Notes: generated by a model from the sequence alone, not told the origin. Shown: positions 35,214 through 48,757, numbered from the stretch's first letter. The stretch: DNA of 64,000 bases from Lathyrus oleraceus (GCF_024323335.1 NC_066583.1:16458665-16522664); one strand, 5' to 3'. Program-made: numbers and translations.

Positions 35214-37347
35214 AGAGAGAGAGAGAGAGTTTTTATTTGTCTTCCTCAACCGATCCCTCTATCTTTTCTCAGTGAACTCAACATTAATTTTTTTCTCAAA
35301 TTAATTCAATAAACCCATATCAACACACCATAATCAAATGAAAACTGGTGGAAATATGTGTACCAAAATCAAGGCGTTTAGAAGGTGTGGTGTGGCTAGA
35401 ACGTGCAACGGTGCGACCAATTCATTTTCTTTCACTATGATGATATCGAGGGAGCAATATTGTTATCCGCGTGCGAGGGAAGCTAGAGGCAGTTTGCCGA
35501 TGTGCAGGTGGTTTTCGACGGAGATATTTAGTTCTGGTGGGCTGTGAGTGATGCTCGGATCTGTGGATAAAAGTGTGCAAACTGTGAGAGGTTGAGGGTA
35601 GACGATTTCTCCGATTCCACTTCTTTCTTTGATTTTCTATTTTGTCTTTGATTTTCTCTTCTTATTGGAGTTGTTTGGATATTGTTGTTAGGGATGAATT
35701 TTTTGATGTTATCAATGGAGGAGTTGAGTTCTTAACAGAGGGAGATTTGTTTTTCAATTTGTTGTCTTGAGTTGGTTTTGATTCGTGGCTAAGAGTTTAT
35801 ATTGCTAGCTTTGAGTTATTGTGTTAATATATGATTCTTGTTCATGAATTTGGTTCGATAACTAGTTATTAAATGTGGTTATGATTTGGTTTGATACCCA
35901 TACATATATGTGTATTTGGAGAGAGAGAGACAGAGAGAGAGAGAGACTTTGGATTTGTCTTCCTCAACCGATCCCTCTCTCTTTTCTCAGTGAACCTAAC
36001 ATTAAAAAATTTCTCAAACCAACTCAATAACCCATATCAACACAATATAATCAAATGAAAACGGGTGGAATTATGTGTACCAAGATCAACGCGTTGAAAA
36101 GGTGTGGTGTGGCTGAAATGTGCAACGATGCGACCATTTCGTTGTCTTTCACATTGATGGTATCGAGGGAGCAGTGTCGGTATCCGTGTGCGAGGGAAGC
36201 TGGAGGCAGATCACTGATATGCAGGTGGTTTTCGGAGGAGATTATTTCGTTCTGGTGGGCTGTAAGTGATGCGTGGATCTGAGGATGACAGTGTGCATAC
36301 TATCAGAGGTTGAGGGCGGACGGTTTCTCCGATTTCACCCTTTCTTTGATTTTCATTTTTGTTGGAGTTTTTTGGATATTATTGTTACGGATGGATTTGT
36401 TGATGTTATCAATGGAGGAATTGAGTTCTTAGTAGAGGGAGATTTGTGTTTCAATTTGTTGTCTTGAGTTGGTTTTGATTCGTGGCTACGAGTTATTCTT
36501 GCTAGCTTTGAGTTGTAGTGTTAATATATGATTCTTGTTCATGAAATTGATTCAATACTAGTTATTGAATATGGTTGTGATTTAGTTCGATAACCATACA
36601 TACATGTGTATTTGGAGACAGAGAGAGAGCGAGAGAGAGAGAGAGAGAGAGCAAGAGAGAGTTTTTATTTGTCTTCCTCAACCAATCCCTCTCTCTTTTC
36701 TTAGTGAACTCAACATTAAAAAATTTCTCAAGTAAATTCAATAAACCCATATCAACACAGCATAATCAAATGAAAACGGGTGGAAATATGTGTACCAAAA
36801 TTAGGGCATAGAGAAGGTGTGATGTGGCTAGAACGCGCAACAACGCGACCAATTTATTGACTTTCACTGTGATGATATCGAGGGAGCGATGTTATTATTC
36901 ACGTGCGAGGGAAGCTGGAGGAAGTTCACCGATGTGCCGGTGGTTTTCAACGGAGATTATTTCATTCTGGTGGGTTGTGAGTGATGCTCGAATCTGTGGA
37001 TAAAAGTGTGCAAACTGTGAGAGGTTGAGGGCGGACGGTTTCTCCGATTCCACTGCTTTCTTTGATTTTCTATTTTGTCTTTGATTTTCCCTTCTTATTG
37101 GAGCTGTTTGAATATTGTTGTTAGGGATGGATTTTTTTATGTTATCAATGGAGGAGTTGAGTTCTTAACAAAGGGACATTTGTTTTTCAATTTGTTGTCT
37201 TGAGTTGGTTTCGATTCAGGGCTACGAGTTGTTGTTGCTAGCTTTGAGTTGTAGTGTTAATATATGATTCTTGTTTATGAATTTAGTTCAGTAACTAGTT
37301 GTTTAATATGGTTGTGATTTGGTTCGATACCCATACATACACGTGTA

Positions 37348-37392
<45 letters not shown>

Positions 37393-37682
37393 TTTATTTG
37401 TCTTCCTCAACCGATCCCTCTCTCTTTTTTCAGTGAACTCAACATTAAATTTTTTCTCAAATGAATTCGACAAACCCATATCAACACAACATAATCAAAT
37501 GAATAGGGGGATTCTTGTTTCAACTTGTTGTCTTGAGTTGGTTTCGATTCGTGGCTACGAGTTGTTGTTGCTAGCTTTGAGTTATAATGTTAATATATGA
37601 TTCTTGTTCATGAATTTGGTTCGATAACTAGTTATTGAATATGGTTGTGATTTGGTTCAATACCTATACATACATGTGTATT

Positions 37683-37719
<37 letters not shown>

Positions 37720-38404
37720 TTCATTTGTCTTCCTCAACCGATCCCTCTCTCTTTTCTCAATGAACTCAACATTTAAATTTTTCTCAAATCAATTCAATAA
37801 CCCATATCAACATAGCATAATCAAATGAAAACGGGTGGAAATATGTGTACCAAGATCAGGGCATTGAAAAGGTGCGGTGTGACTGGAACATGCAACGATG
37901 CGACCGGTTCGTTGTCTTTCACTGTGATGGTATCGAGGGAGCAGTGTCGGTATTCCCGTGCGAGGGAAACTGGAGGCAATTCACCAACGTGCAGGTGGTT
38001 TCAGGAGGAGATTATTTTGTTATGGGGGGTTGTAAGTGATGCGTGGATCTCTATGATGAGAGCGTGCAAACTGTCAGAGGTTCAGGGCGGATGGTTTCTT
38101 TGATTTCACCCTTTCTTTGATTTTCTGTTTTATCTTTGATTTTCTCTTCTTGTTGGAGCTGTTTGGATATTGTTGTAAGGGATGGATTTGCTGATATTCT
38201 CAATGGAGGAATTGAGTTTTTAACAGAGGAAGATTTGTGTTTCAATTTGTTGTCTTGAGTTGGTTTTGATTCGTGGCTACGAGTTGTTGTTGCTAGCTTA
38301 GAGTTGTAGTGTTAATATATGATTCTTGTTCATGAATTTGATTTGATAACTAGTTATTGAATATGGTTATGATTTGGTTCAATAACCATACATACATGTG
38401 TATT

Positions 38405-38467
<63 letters not shown>

Positions 38468-39152
38468 TTTATTTGTCTTCATCAACCGATACCTCTATCT
38501 TTTCTCAATGAACTCAACATTAAAAAATTTCAAATCAATTCAATAACCCATATCAACATAACATAATCAAATTAAAATGGGTGGAAATATTTGTACCAAG
38601 ATCAGGGCGTTGAAAATATGTGGTGTGGCTGGAACATGCAATGACGCAACCAGTTTGTTATCTTTCACTAAGATGATATCGAGGGAGCAATGTTGGTATC
38701 CGCGTGTGAGGGAAGCTGTAGGCAATTCACCGACATGCAAGTGGTTTTCGAAGGACATTATTTCATTTTGGTGGGCTGTAAGTAATACGTGGATCTATGG
38801 ATGAGAGTGTGCAAACTGTCAGAGGTTTAGGGCAGACGGTTTCTCTGATTTCACTTCTTTCTTTGATTTTCTGTTTTGTCTTTGATTTTCTCTTCTTGTT
38901 GGAGCTGTTTAGATATTTTCGTAAGGGATGGATTTGCTGATATTCTCAATGGAGGAATTGAGTTCTTAACAGAGGGAGATTTGTGTTTCAATTTGTTGTC
39001 TTGAGTTGGTTTTGATTCGTGGCTACGAGTTGTTGTTGCTAGCTTAGAGTTGTAGTGTTAATATATGATTCTTGTTCATGAATTTGATTTGATAACTAGT
39101 TATTGAATATGGTTATGATTTGGTTCAATAACCATACATACATGTGTATTTG

Positions 39153-39191
<39 letters not shown>

Positions 39192-40376
39192 TTTTTATTT
39201 GTCTTCATCAACCGATACCTCTATCTTTTCTCAATGAACTCAACATTAAAAAATTTTAAATCAATTCAATAACCCATATCAACATAACATAATCAAATGA
39301 AAATGGGTGGAAATATTTGTACCAAGATCAGGGCGATGAAAAGATGTGGTGTGGCTGGAACATGCAATGACGCGACCAGTTTGTTGTCTTTCACTAAGAT
39401 GATATCGAGGGAGCAGTATTGGTATCCGCGTGCGAGGGAAGCTGTAGGCAGTTCACCGACATGCAAGTGGTTTTCGAAGGACATTATTTCATTCTGGTGG
39501 GCTGTAAGTAATACGTGGATCTAAGGATGAGAGTGTGCAAACTGTCAGAGGTTTAGGGCAGATGGTTTCCCTGATTCACTTCTTTCTTTGATTTTCCGTT
39601 TTGTCTTTGATTTTCCCTTCTTGTTAGATCTGTTTGGATATTATTGTTAGGGATGGATTTGTTTATGTTATCAATCGAGATTTTTAGTTCTTAACATATG
39701 GAGATTTATGTTTCAATTTTTTGTTTTGAGTTAGTTCTGATTCGTGGCTACGAGTTATTGTTGCTAGCTTAGAGTTGTAGTGTTAATATCTGATTCTTAT
39801 TCATGAATTTGGTTTGATAACTAGTTATTGAGTATGGTTGTGTTTTGGTTCGATACCCATACATACATGTGTATTTGGAGAGAGAGAGAGACTTTTTATC
39901 TGTCTTCCTCAATCGATCCCTCTCTCTTTTCTAAGTGAACTCAACATTAAATTTTTTTCTCAAATCAACTCAATAACCCATATCCACACAACATAATCAA
40001 ATGAAAATGGGTGGAAATATGTGTACCAAGATCAGGGCGTTGAGAAGGTGTGGTGTGGCTGGAACGTGCAACAATGCAACCAGTTCGTTGTCTTTCACTA
40101 TGATGATATCGAGGGAGCAGTGCCTGTATCCGCGTGCGAGGGAAGCTGGAGGTAGTTCACTAATGCGCAAGTGGTTTTCGGAGGAGATTATTTCTTTCTG
40201 GTGGGTTGTGAGTGATGTGTGGATCTGTGGATGAGAGTATGCAAACTGTCAGAGGTTGAGGGCGGACGTATTTTCTTATTCCACTTCTTTCTTTCATTTT
40301 CTATTTTGTCTTTGATTTTCCCTTCTTATTGGAATTGTTTGGATATTGTTGTTAGATATGGATTTGTTGATGTTAT
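33951..40376. repeat. Satellite-like array, right block
   Basis: Monomers with (GA)n tracts starting near 34458, 35174, 35919, 36614, 37351, 37684, 38406, 39151 and 39878. The unit at 37391-37684 is only about 335 bp because about 400 bp, including the recurring frame, is missing at about 37503. The units at about 38100-39500 are near-identical neighbours. The recurring 75-77 residue frame is at 36055-36282, 38577-38804, 39297-39524 and 40001-40234. The array stops inside a monomer at 40376 (GTTAT) where an LTR begins. Confidence 0.92.
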
Positions 40377-42069
40377 TGTAAGACCCCAATTTTGACACTA
40401 AGATCCCTCATGCAATTTCATCATATGCATTAGCATTGGAATCATACCTTGGCATCCTCCTTACCCCTCTTTCATTGGGTTTGTTTTGGGAGAGATCACT
40501 AAGCACCATGTGATTGTATCATACTTATATTTTATCATTTCACTAACCAAAATAATAAAAATATATATTTGTATTTGCCTAACTCTTTTGTAGGTAAGGT
40601 ATGATCATCATTGATCTATCAAGTTCATATCTATGGTTTAAGACCCTCATGGATAAGAGTACAATCAAGGATTGATCCACAATGTCTCTAAGCATCATAT
40701 ATAAGTCACAATGATCTCTACATGTTATATTGATCAAGTATTCTTCAAGAGTTTGGAGGTGATTTGCCTTGGAAACCCTAGTTTGACTGGGTATCTTGAG
40801 TAACTTCTCCAATAAGCTATCTCACCAATTGATCAAATTTCTCAAGGGACACTTCAAAATTCATCATCTTATCATATATGATCTACCATGAGCCTAAAAA
40901 TTCAAGAGAATGTCAAGCTAGCAAGTTGGTTCATGGTGGTTGACCAGATGAATTCATCTGATCAAAACTGGGTCTCCCTAGACTCTGTCTCCTGCAATTT
41001 CACCATATGAAAATGATTCCAAGAGAAACGTTACTCTAAATGGCATTCCAAACAACTTTCATGTTGAGATATAGAGCTAGTTTTGCTTGGAAAATCATTT
41101 TCTATGTTGAAACATTATAGGTCATTTTGTCTAAACCCTAATTTGAAAGTCAACTTCCCAAGGCCATAACTTGCTCAATTTAATGAGATGAAATATTTAC
41201 AAGTTGCAAAATCAAATTCAAGATGTCTACTTCAACTTTTATGTTTGTAGTGAGAGCCAATTCATCTTTTCTGAGCATGTGATATGAGGAAACAGTATAG
41301 GTCATTTTGTCTAAACCCTAATTTGAAAGTCAACTTCCCAAGGCCATAACTTGCTCAATTTTTATGAGATGAAATATTTACAAGTTGCAAAATTAAATTC
41401 AAGATGTCTACTTCAACTTTTATGTTTGTAGTGAGAGCCAATTCATCTTTTCTGAGCATGTGATATGAGGAAACATTATAGGGCATTTTTGACCTATACC
41501 ATTGAACAAGTGATTTTCCTCAACTTCAAAAATGCATAACTCTATCATTATAAATCTAAATGACATGAAATTCGTGACCATGTTTAATGTCTTTGAAAGA
41601 TCTAAAACTTTGATAAAGACACTTTTCTCATTTGGAGCTCACATAAAAAGTTAAGCAAGGTGGAATATGGAGATATATGGCTTGACACTTAGAAAAAATT
41701 TCAACATTGTTGAAATTTCCAAACTTCCACCTCAAAATTCACCATGATCCGAGTTCCAAATGAAAAAGTGTCCAACATCAAAGTTGTTCCCCTTGATCTA
41801 AGCTTTCCAAAGAACCCAATTTCATGTATTTTGGATAAGAATTTCTAGGGATGCGTATGGCTTTAACAGGTCTGCATGATTGGAAGAAATCAAATGCCAA
41901 AAATCATATTTCACATTGCCTTAACATCCAAGCCTCATTTGAACTTCAAAATGTTTGTACATGGATCAAATTGGATTGCTTCATGGGCTTGTACACGCCC
42001 ATGCTAGCTTGTGCATGAAATGTCCAAATTTAGCAATTATTCATGTGTGCAAATATCAGTCCCAATTGC

Positions 42070-42077
42070 TATAAATA
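42070..42077 (+). promoter_or_regulatory. TATA box, first copy in chimeric LTR
   Basis: TATAAATA in GCTATAAATACAGGCAC, about 1.7 kb from the LTR start, at the usual place for this family. Confidence 0.62.
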
Positions 42078-43728
42078 CAGGCACTTGGAGTTCAATTCAA
42101 ACACACTTTGCGAGTCAACTTTGCCCCCCAATTGAAACCCTCACCATTAAAAGGAAAACCTAAGAATTTTCAACTTGAAAATTGAGTTTGAATCTCACTG
42201 TTTGGAGATTCAGAAACTCCAGGATCCAAAGCTTTGCACCATTGCCAAACCTCTCCTGCAAGCTTCTTAAGTGTGATCAGATCAAGGTTGAAGCAAGCAA
42301 GATCCATTTTTGCACAGCATTGAAGGTAAATTTCAGAAAACTTCTTATCTTCAATTCTCACTCAATTCTCATCAATTCTCTTGAATCTTTGGTTGTCTGA
42401 AGTCCTACCAATGTAGGCAAAAAGATTGAGTTACTTTGAGATCAAATCGAAGCAACTCAGTTGTCACACCTCAAAATTCAACTCCTCGTATCTTTTTATA
42501 TATTTGGAGTTAGTTGAAATTGAGGTCATATTCGTGCTCTACGCCATTTTTTCTTTCAGATCATATCCTCGTTTTTTATTTTGGTGATGGTTGAGGGTGG
42601 ACCAATCCGGTGAGGTCCACCGGAGAAGAAGACCGGAGCTCTGGCTCCGGCGGTGTGTTGTCACGTCTCCAGACCACATGATCCATTTGAATTGTTTTAA
42701 TCTTAGGCGTTGTTTTTGATTACCACGTGTGTGGCGCGCTGACTAAGTTCCACCATGGAACGCGCGTTTCCATCGACTTGATCTTCCACCTCAATTAATG
42801 AGGGAGATCAAGTGGCTCACGTTTTTTTGATTTTTTTATTTTTTGATTTTTTTTAATTCATTTGATTTTCATTAATTCATATTAATTTTAATATTGATCC
42901 AAAAAATATGAGAGTTTCACCAAAAAATTTCAAAAATTTCCTTTTACATATTTTGAATCAAAATTATTTTTTGGATCATTATTACTATTTTTCATGATTT
43001 AATGGATTTTGTGATTATTTTTAATTATTTAAAAATGCTTTTAAGTCTTTAAAAATTCTGAAATTTTTACTCCAAGGTCCTTTGACTTTGTTTGACCTAT
43101 GATAAATCTCATGGCAATTTCTTTGGTGTTTTGATGAGGTTTTAGGAATTTGACAAACCATATTTAATTTAAATGCATTATTTTAGTATTTTTAAATTGA
43201 ATAAATGTCAAATAATTGTGTTGACCTCTTGTGATGGTTTGTGTAAGTTTGACTTGTGTTGTTGGGCCTTGGTCAAGGTTGATTTGACTTTGCTAGGTTA
43301 ATATCATTGGATTTAGGGGATTGATGGAATGTACATTCCATCTCCCAAAATGAATGAATGATATTAATTTGGTAAAAGTCCTCCTTTGATCAATTTGAGT
43401 TTTGATCCATTCCCCTCCCTCTTCATCTAATTACCCTTCTTTATGCATCCATTTCATTTGGCCTATGATATCTCTAAATCCTAAGGCTATTTGATTGCAA
43501 AATCAACATAAGTATGGATGAGATTAGGCCACCTTCTTTGCATATTCTTTTTGTGTGTGGTATGTTTCATGAGCATATTTCATCATATTATGTCTCTAAC
43601 ATGCATTAACACCAAAATTCTATTGCTGGACCTCAAATAGTTGTGACTTCTACATAAGTCCAATTACGATTGCTTAACATAGCGCTAAATTTTGACACAA
43701 AGGCATTTTCTTCATCATTTGATCAAAC

Positions 43729-43795
43729 ATTTCAAGTAATACTTCATATTTCAAGTAATACTTCATATTACATCATATTACACATATATGTCAAG
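43729..43795. other. Breakpoint of the LTR duplication
   Basis: 'tttcaagtaatacttcata' occurs twice in a row here (about 43727 and 43750), followed by an A/T-rich spacer and then 'gtcaagctagcaag', which restarts the LTR sequence seen at 40907. Confidence 0.7.
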
Positions 43796-44760
43796 CTAGC
43801 AAGATGGTTCATGGTGGTTGACCAGAAAAAGTCAACTAGTCAAAACTGGGGTTCCCTAGACCCTATCTCCTACAATTTGTATCATATGAAAATGATTCCA
43901 AGAGAAACATTACTCATAATGACATTCCAAACAACTTTTATGTTGAAGTCAATAACTAGTTTTGCTTGGAAAGTATTTTTTATGGTGAAAGATTATAGGT
44001 CATTTTGTCTGAACCCTAGTTAGGAGGTCAACTTCCAAAGACCATAACTTTCTTAATGTTTATGAGATTAAAGAAATTAAAATTCCATGATCAAATTCAA
44101 GATACCCTCTTCAACTTGTATGTTTGGAGGAAGTTCAAATTCAACTTTCAAATGCATGTGCCAAGAGGAAACATTATAGGTCATTTTGGGCCATTACCAT
44201 TGAACAAGTGATTTTCCCCAACTTCTAAAATACATAAACCCTTCATGCCAAATCCAAATGAGGTGAAATTTGGGGCCAAATTAAATATTTTTATACAACT
44301 TTGAAGAAGGAACTCTTTCCATTTGAAGTCCATAACAAAAGTTATTCAAGGTGGAAGAAGTAAACATTTGACCTGGTACTTAGAAAATTTTCATTTATGT
44401 TTGATTTTAAAAACTTCCACCTCAAAATTAATGATGATCCAAGCTTCAAATGGGAACGTGTTCAACATGAAAGTTGTCCTCCTTGATCTCACCTTTCCAA
44501 AAAGTCTAAGATCATCTCATTTGGATCAATATTGAAGGACTTGCGCATGGGTGTAATGCATGGTACCATTTGGAAGTTTCTCATGTTCAATTCCATTTCA
44601 ATATTGCATGGCTTAATGCATTGCTTTCAGCATCACATGTGCACAATTTTGGACCTTTTCCAATCATTCTTTGGGCTTTGTACACACCCATGCAAGCTCA
44701 TGATGCAAATTGCTATTTTTGGATTTCAAATGGAAGTGTGTGGAAAGCATATGATAACCC

Positions 44761-44768
44761 TATAAATA
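44761..44768 (+). promoter_or_regulatory. TATA box, second copy in chimeric LTR
   Basis: TATAAATA in CCCTATAAATACAAGTGC, the duplicate of the box at 42070. Confidence 0.6.
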
Positions 44769-47686
44769 CAAGTGCAATGAGCTCAGAACTTGATGATCAC
44801 CTTGCCCAAGATTTGCCGAGACAACTCAGACCCTTCACTCCATAGAATTTCTTGAGGATTTCATTGAAATCGAGCTTGAACTTCACCTTCTGTTTTAAAG
44901 TTCAAACTCCAAGAATTCATTTCCCTTTTCATCTCAATTGATCACTGCAAGCAAGAGGAAGAGGAATCAAGCAAATCCAGATCATGATCTAGTAAATTTG
45001 AAGCAACTCGAAGGTGAAAATTCAGAAACTTCATCTCTTTGGTTCTCTCTCAGCTCTTCAGTATTCTTGTGATTTTTGGTTGGCTGAAGTCCTATCAATG
45101 TAGGAAACAAGATTGAGTTGCTTAGAAGAAATGGAGGTCAGATTCGTGCTTCTCAGAGTTTTTTCTTCAAATTAGTGTACTCATTTTTCATTTTTCATGA
45201 AGTTTTGATTAGACTACTCCGGTGGTCCTCACCGGAGAAGATGACCGGAGCTAGGGCTCTGGTGATGTCTTGGTTGCTTCCCAACCATCTGATCTTGATT
45301 CCACGTTTTAATCCTAACATTTGCTTTGTTTGACTCATGTTGCAGTGCGCTTGACTCATGTGTTTAGTGCACCCTAGCGCGTGGCCATCAGATCTGCCAC
45401 CTCAATTAATGAGAGAGATCTGATGGCCCTTGTTTTTTTGAATTTCTTTTTATTTTCTGATTTTTCATTTAATCCATTTATTTTGTTTAATTCATATTAA
45501 TTTAATTTTTTATCCAAAAAACATGGGATTTTCACTAAAAATCTTTAAATATTTTTCTCTTTCATTTTCTGAGTTAAAATCATTTTTTGGATTAACTTTG
45601 ATATTTTTTATGAATTAGATGCTTTTGTGCATATTTTTAATTATTTAAAATTACTTCTGACTTTTCAAAAATCATGAAATTTTTTGCCTAAGGTCTTTTG
45701 ACCTTGTTTGATCTAGGATAAATCTCTTGACCGTTTATTTGGTGTTTTTGAAGAGGTTTTAGGTTTTGGCCAAATTAAATTGAATTTGAACGCATTTTTA
45801 ATTTGACTTTTAATTGATTACTTGTGTAAAAATTATGTTGAGTTATTTTTATGGTCTTGTGATGTTTGACTATTTGTTTGGGCCTTGGTCAAGTTTGATT
45901 TGACTTTTCTTGGATTAAAATAATTGGATTTAGGGGATTGATGAAATGTACATTTCATCTCCAAAAATGAATGGATGATTTTAATTTGATAAAATTCCTC
46001 CCATGACCAATTTGTGTTTTTCTCCTTACCATTCCCCTTTCATCTTCATCCCCATTATTTCTCATTCATTTCATTGACCAATGAAGTCTCAATATCCTAA
46101 GGCTAATTGGTTCATCAATGACTTTGTGTCAGATGAATCAATACAAGTATGGATGAGATAAGTTCACCCCTTTTGATCTTTTCTTTTAGTGTGTGGTATG
46201 TTTTAGGAGTTTGGTTCATTATACCAAATCTCTAACATGCATTAACACCTAAATTTTTATTGCCCGACCTCAGATAGTTGTGACTTTTACATAAGTCCAA
46301 TTACGAATGCTTAACATATAGCTAAATTTTGACCCTAAAGGCATAGCATTCTAGTAAGTGGGATTGTAAGTCTCCCATATTTCATGGTATTGGGTGGAAA
46401 CTTGGCCTTTTTTTCCTTCCTATGGAAGATGTCTTGGTTCAAGGATCCATGCTTGTGAATAGATGGTTGAATATTCTCCAAAGAATAACTTAATCAATTA
46501 AAAAGCAAAACCCCAGTAGTATCTAATTAACTTTTACTAACATAACTATGGTTAATATTGATTTGATTTCAAGTAATTTACTTTATGAAAATTTAATTTC
46601 TAGTCATTTATCATTCATTGTCATTTACATTTCATTAAACTTGTTTATGTTTATGTCATTTTCACTTTGCTCATTGAAGCCATATATTGTGATTGTATAT
46701 ATTTGTATGTCCACTTTATTTGTGTTTATGGTCTTAGGAACTTAAATTACCTAATAAACAACAAAAAAACCCTAAAAATGTTTGGTGGACTGTTAAGCTT
46801 GATCTGAACTTTTGGACTTAGGATTAAGCAACATTCCTTATGCAAAAGGACTTGGCCAATGCCAACATTTTGAGACCAAGTTATTATGATTTGAGCCTTC
46901 ATCTGATGCAAGTATTGGGATCCACTTGAACTCATTTGCTACATTGTCTTGATGCCAACTGTTATTTTGATATTGTGTCTAATGTTTTATCCTAAGTTGA
47001 TCAACGAGTATTTCATCTGATACATGAGAAGACAAAAGAAGACTGCTAGCTATGGATTTCCTTGCTTGGATATGGCTATCTTTATTTGATGCCTTGATCT
47101 TCATGATGTTTGATATTGCTAATTTCTTGTAGATAATTGCTTGATTCAAAGTCCAAAGGGAGAGTGGGTTTTCTATATGACATTCTTGTCTGTTGGATTG
47201 CATCCCATTCGTCAGATCTTTTCAACTCTTAACTTTTAAATTTGTGTTTAGGATAGCCTCTTCATCTTCTCCCACTTCTTAAATTTCAAAATTTCTCTCC
47301 CTTTTCAAAAACCTTATTTGTTTGTGATTTCAAACTTTGACCTTACTTCAAAATAGAAACTTTGGTCTTATGCCGTTGAATTTTCAAACTTTTTCTTAAA
47401 TCAAATTTATAAATAAATCTAATCATGATGACTTAAAATTCCAAAAGACAAAAAGAACTAATACCCATTCAAACTTTTGGGCCCTTTGTGCCCCTTTTAA
47501 CATAACTTTTAATTAAAAGCAATCCACCCATTTTTAAATTGATACCACGAACTACGAGGTTTTGATCACTCATTTTTATGTTGGTACATAGGCACAAGTC
47601 TGAAGGTCTTGTCAAACACAAAAATATAATCAATGAATTCTTTTCTCATCCCCGCACTCTATTTTTTTCAAACATCATGTATACCA

Positions 47687-47706
47687 AACACACACACACA
47701 CACACA
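47687..47706. repeat. (CA)n microsatellite
   Basis: Nine CA units near the 3' end of the chimeric LTR. Confidence 0.9.
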
Positions 47707-47948
47707 TAAAAAAGGGCTCCCTAGGAGTACCTAGGACACTTTGGGTGCTAACACCTTTCCTCTGTGTCACCAACCCTCTTACCTGTAATCTTTGGCATTT
47801 TATTAGTTTTGATTTGAAAACTTCTTATCTTTGGGTTTTATTCATACGTTTCCCTTTTCCTTTGGAAACAATAAAAGCGTGGTGGCGACTATGGTTTTAT
47901 TGACGTTAAGCTTATCCATAGCTTGATGGTCATGAATTTACGGCTACA

Positions 47949-48757
47949 GGTTGCAAGCTTCATTTGGATCTGACCTCAACATAAGAGTTATAGATCATTT
48001 TCTCCTCTTCACTTTTTTCCTATTTGGTAGCTTAAGGAACAAATTATGGACATGATAAGTTAGGACCTCAAGATCACTAAATGTCCTATAATTGGAATTT
48101 TAATATGCAATTTCAAGCATTCATTTTCGTGGCCATTTTTGAAGGGGCTCAAGGCTTTGTTTCGAAGTTCCTCCAACATCAAACCTTCTCTTCTCCTTTC
48201 CATATTTCCAAAAAGCCCTAATTCACTCCATTTGGCAGAGAAACCATAGAGTTATGATGATTTAGACTTGACTAACCCTTAATCTCCATTATCACATTTG
48301 TCATTGACTTGGTGCATGATGTTATCTTTTGCTTACATCATGGTTATTTCACACGATCATTACACACCTCTTCTTGCCTTGTATGGACCAACAACACACA
48401 TATTTTATGCATGCACATCATGTCCAACCTTGGCCAAATATGGAAATGTTTTTGGGTGTCTCCTTTTCTCTCTCCACTGCCTCCAAGTCACACAAATCCT
48501 GAGACCTTTCACTCCACCTCAAGCTCCCTAAAATGACACAAAGCACACATGTTTTGTATCCAAAAGGTAGCCTTGCACTTCATTCCTCAACCTTTGCACA
48601 AACTACCAAACTTTCCCTCCATCGGTTCTTTCACCATGCAAAACATCACACCTCATCACAAGCATCATATATAAGAAATCCTTAACCTAATTTCGAAGAG
48701 GGAGGTCACTGAAGAGAGAGAACTTGAATCTACAAAATAGAAGCTTGAGGATTTTTC
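47949..48757 (+). mobile_element. Third kind of long LTR, 5'-truncated left piece
   Basis: Non-coding sequence of the style of Ogre/Tat LTRs ('gacctcaacataagagttatagatcatttt'). A TATATAAG box at 48668-48675 is the likely promoter. The LTR start is missing, cut at 47949 by the chimeric LTR. It continues at 50106 after a copia-like solo LTR. Confidence 0.65.
48668..48675 (+). promoter_or_regulatory. TATA box of the third LTR
   Basis: TATATAAG in CATATATAAGAAATCC. The copia-like solo LTR inserted about 85 bp downstream, in or near the transcription start region. Confidence 0.5.

Larger units (their letters stand above)
40377..47948 (+). mobile_element. Chimeric Ogre-type LTR with internal duplication
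   Basis: It starts TGTAAGACCCCAATTTTG and ends CATGAATTTACGGCTACA, the same family as 5260-9617. At 7,572 bp it is about 2.9 kb too long: the segment from about 40907 ('gtcaagctagcaag') to about 43700 is repeated, with divergence, from about 43789 to 46330. The flanks do not match (GTTAT before, GGTTG after), so it is not one simple insertion. There is no coding sequence, primer site or internal region. Confidence 0.82.

Noticed and set aside
37319..37600. Frames containing Arg-Glu repeats in the satellite
   Set aside because: The Arg-Glu runs are (GA)n microsatellite translations.
42170..45333. Several 60-90 codon frames in the chimeric LTR
   Set aside because: They are not shared between the duplicated halves in the same frame and have no recognisable domain.
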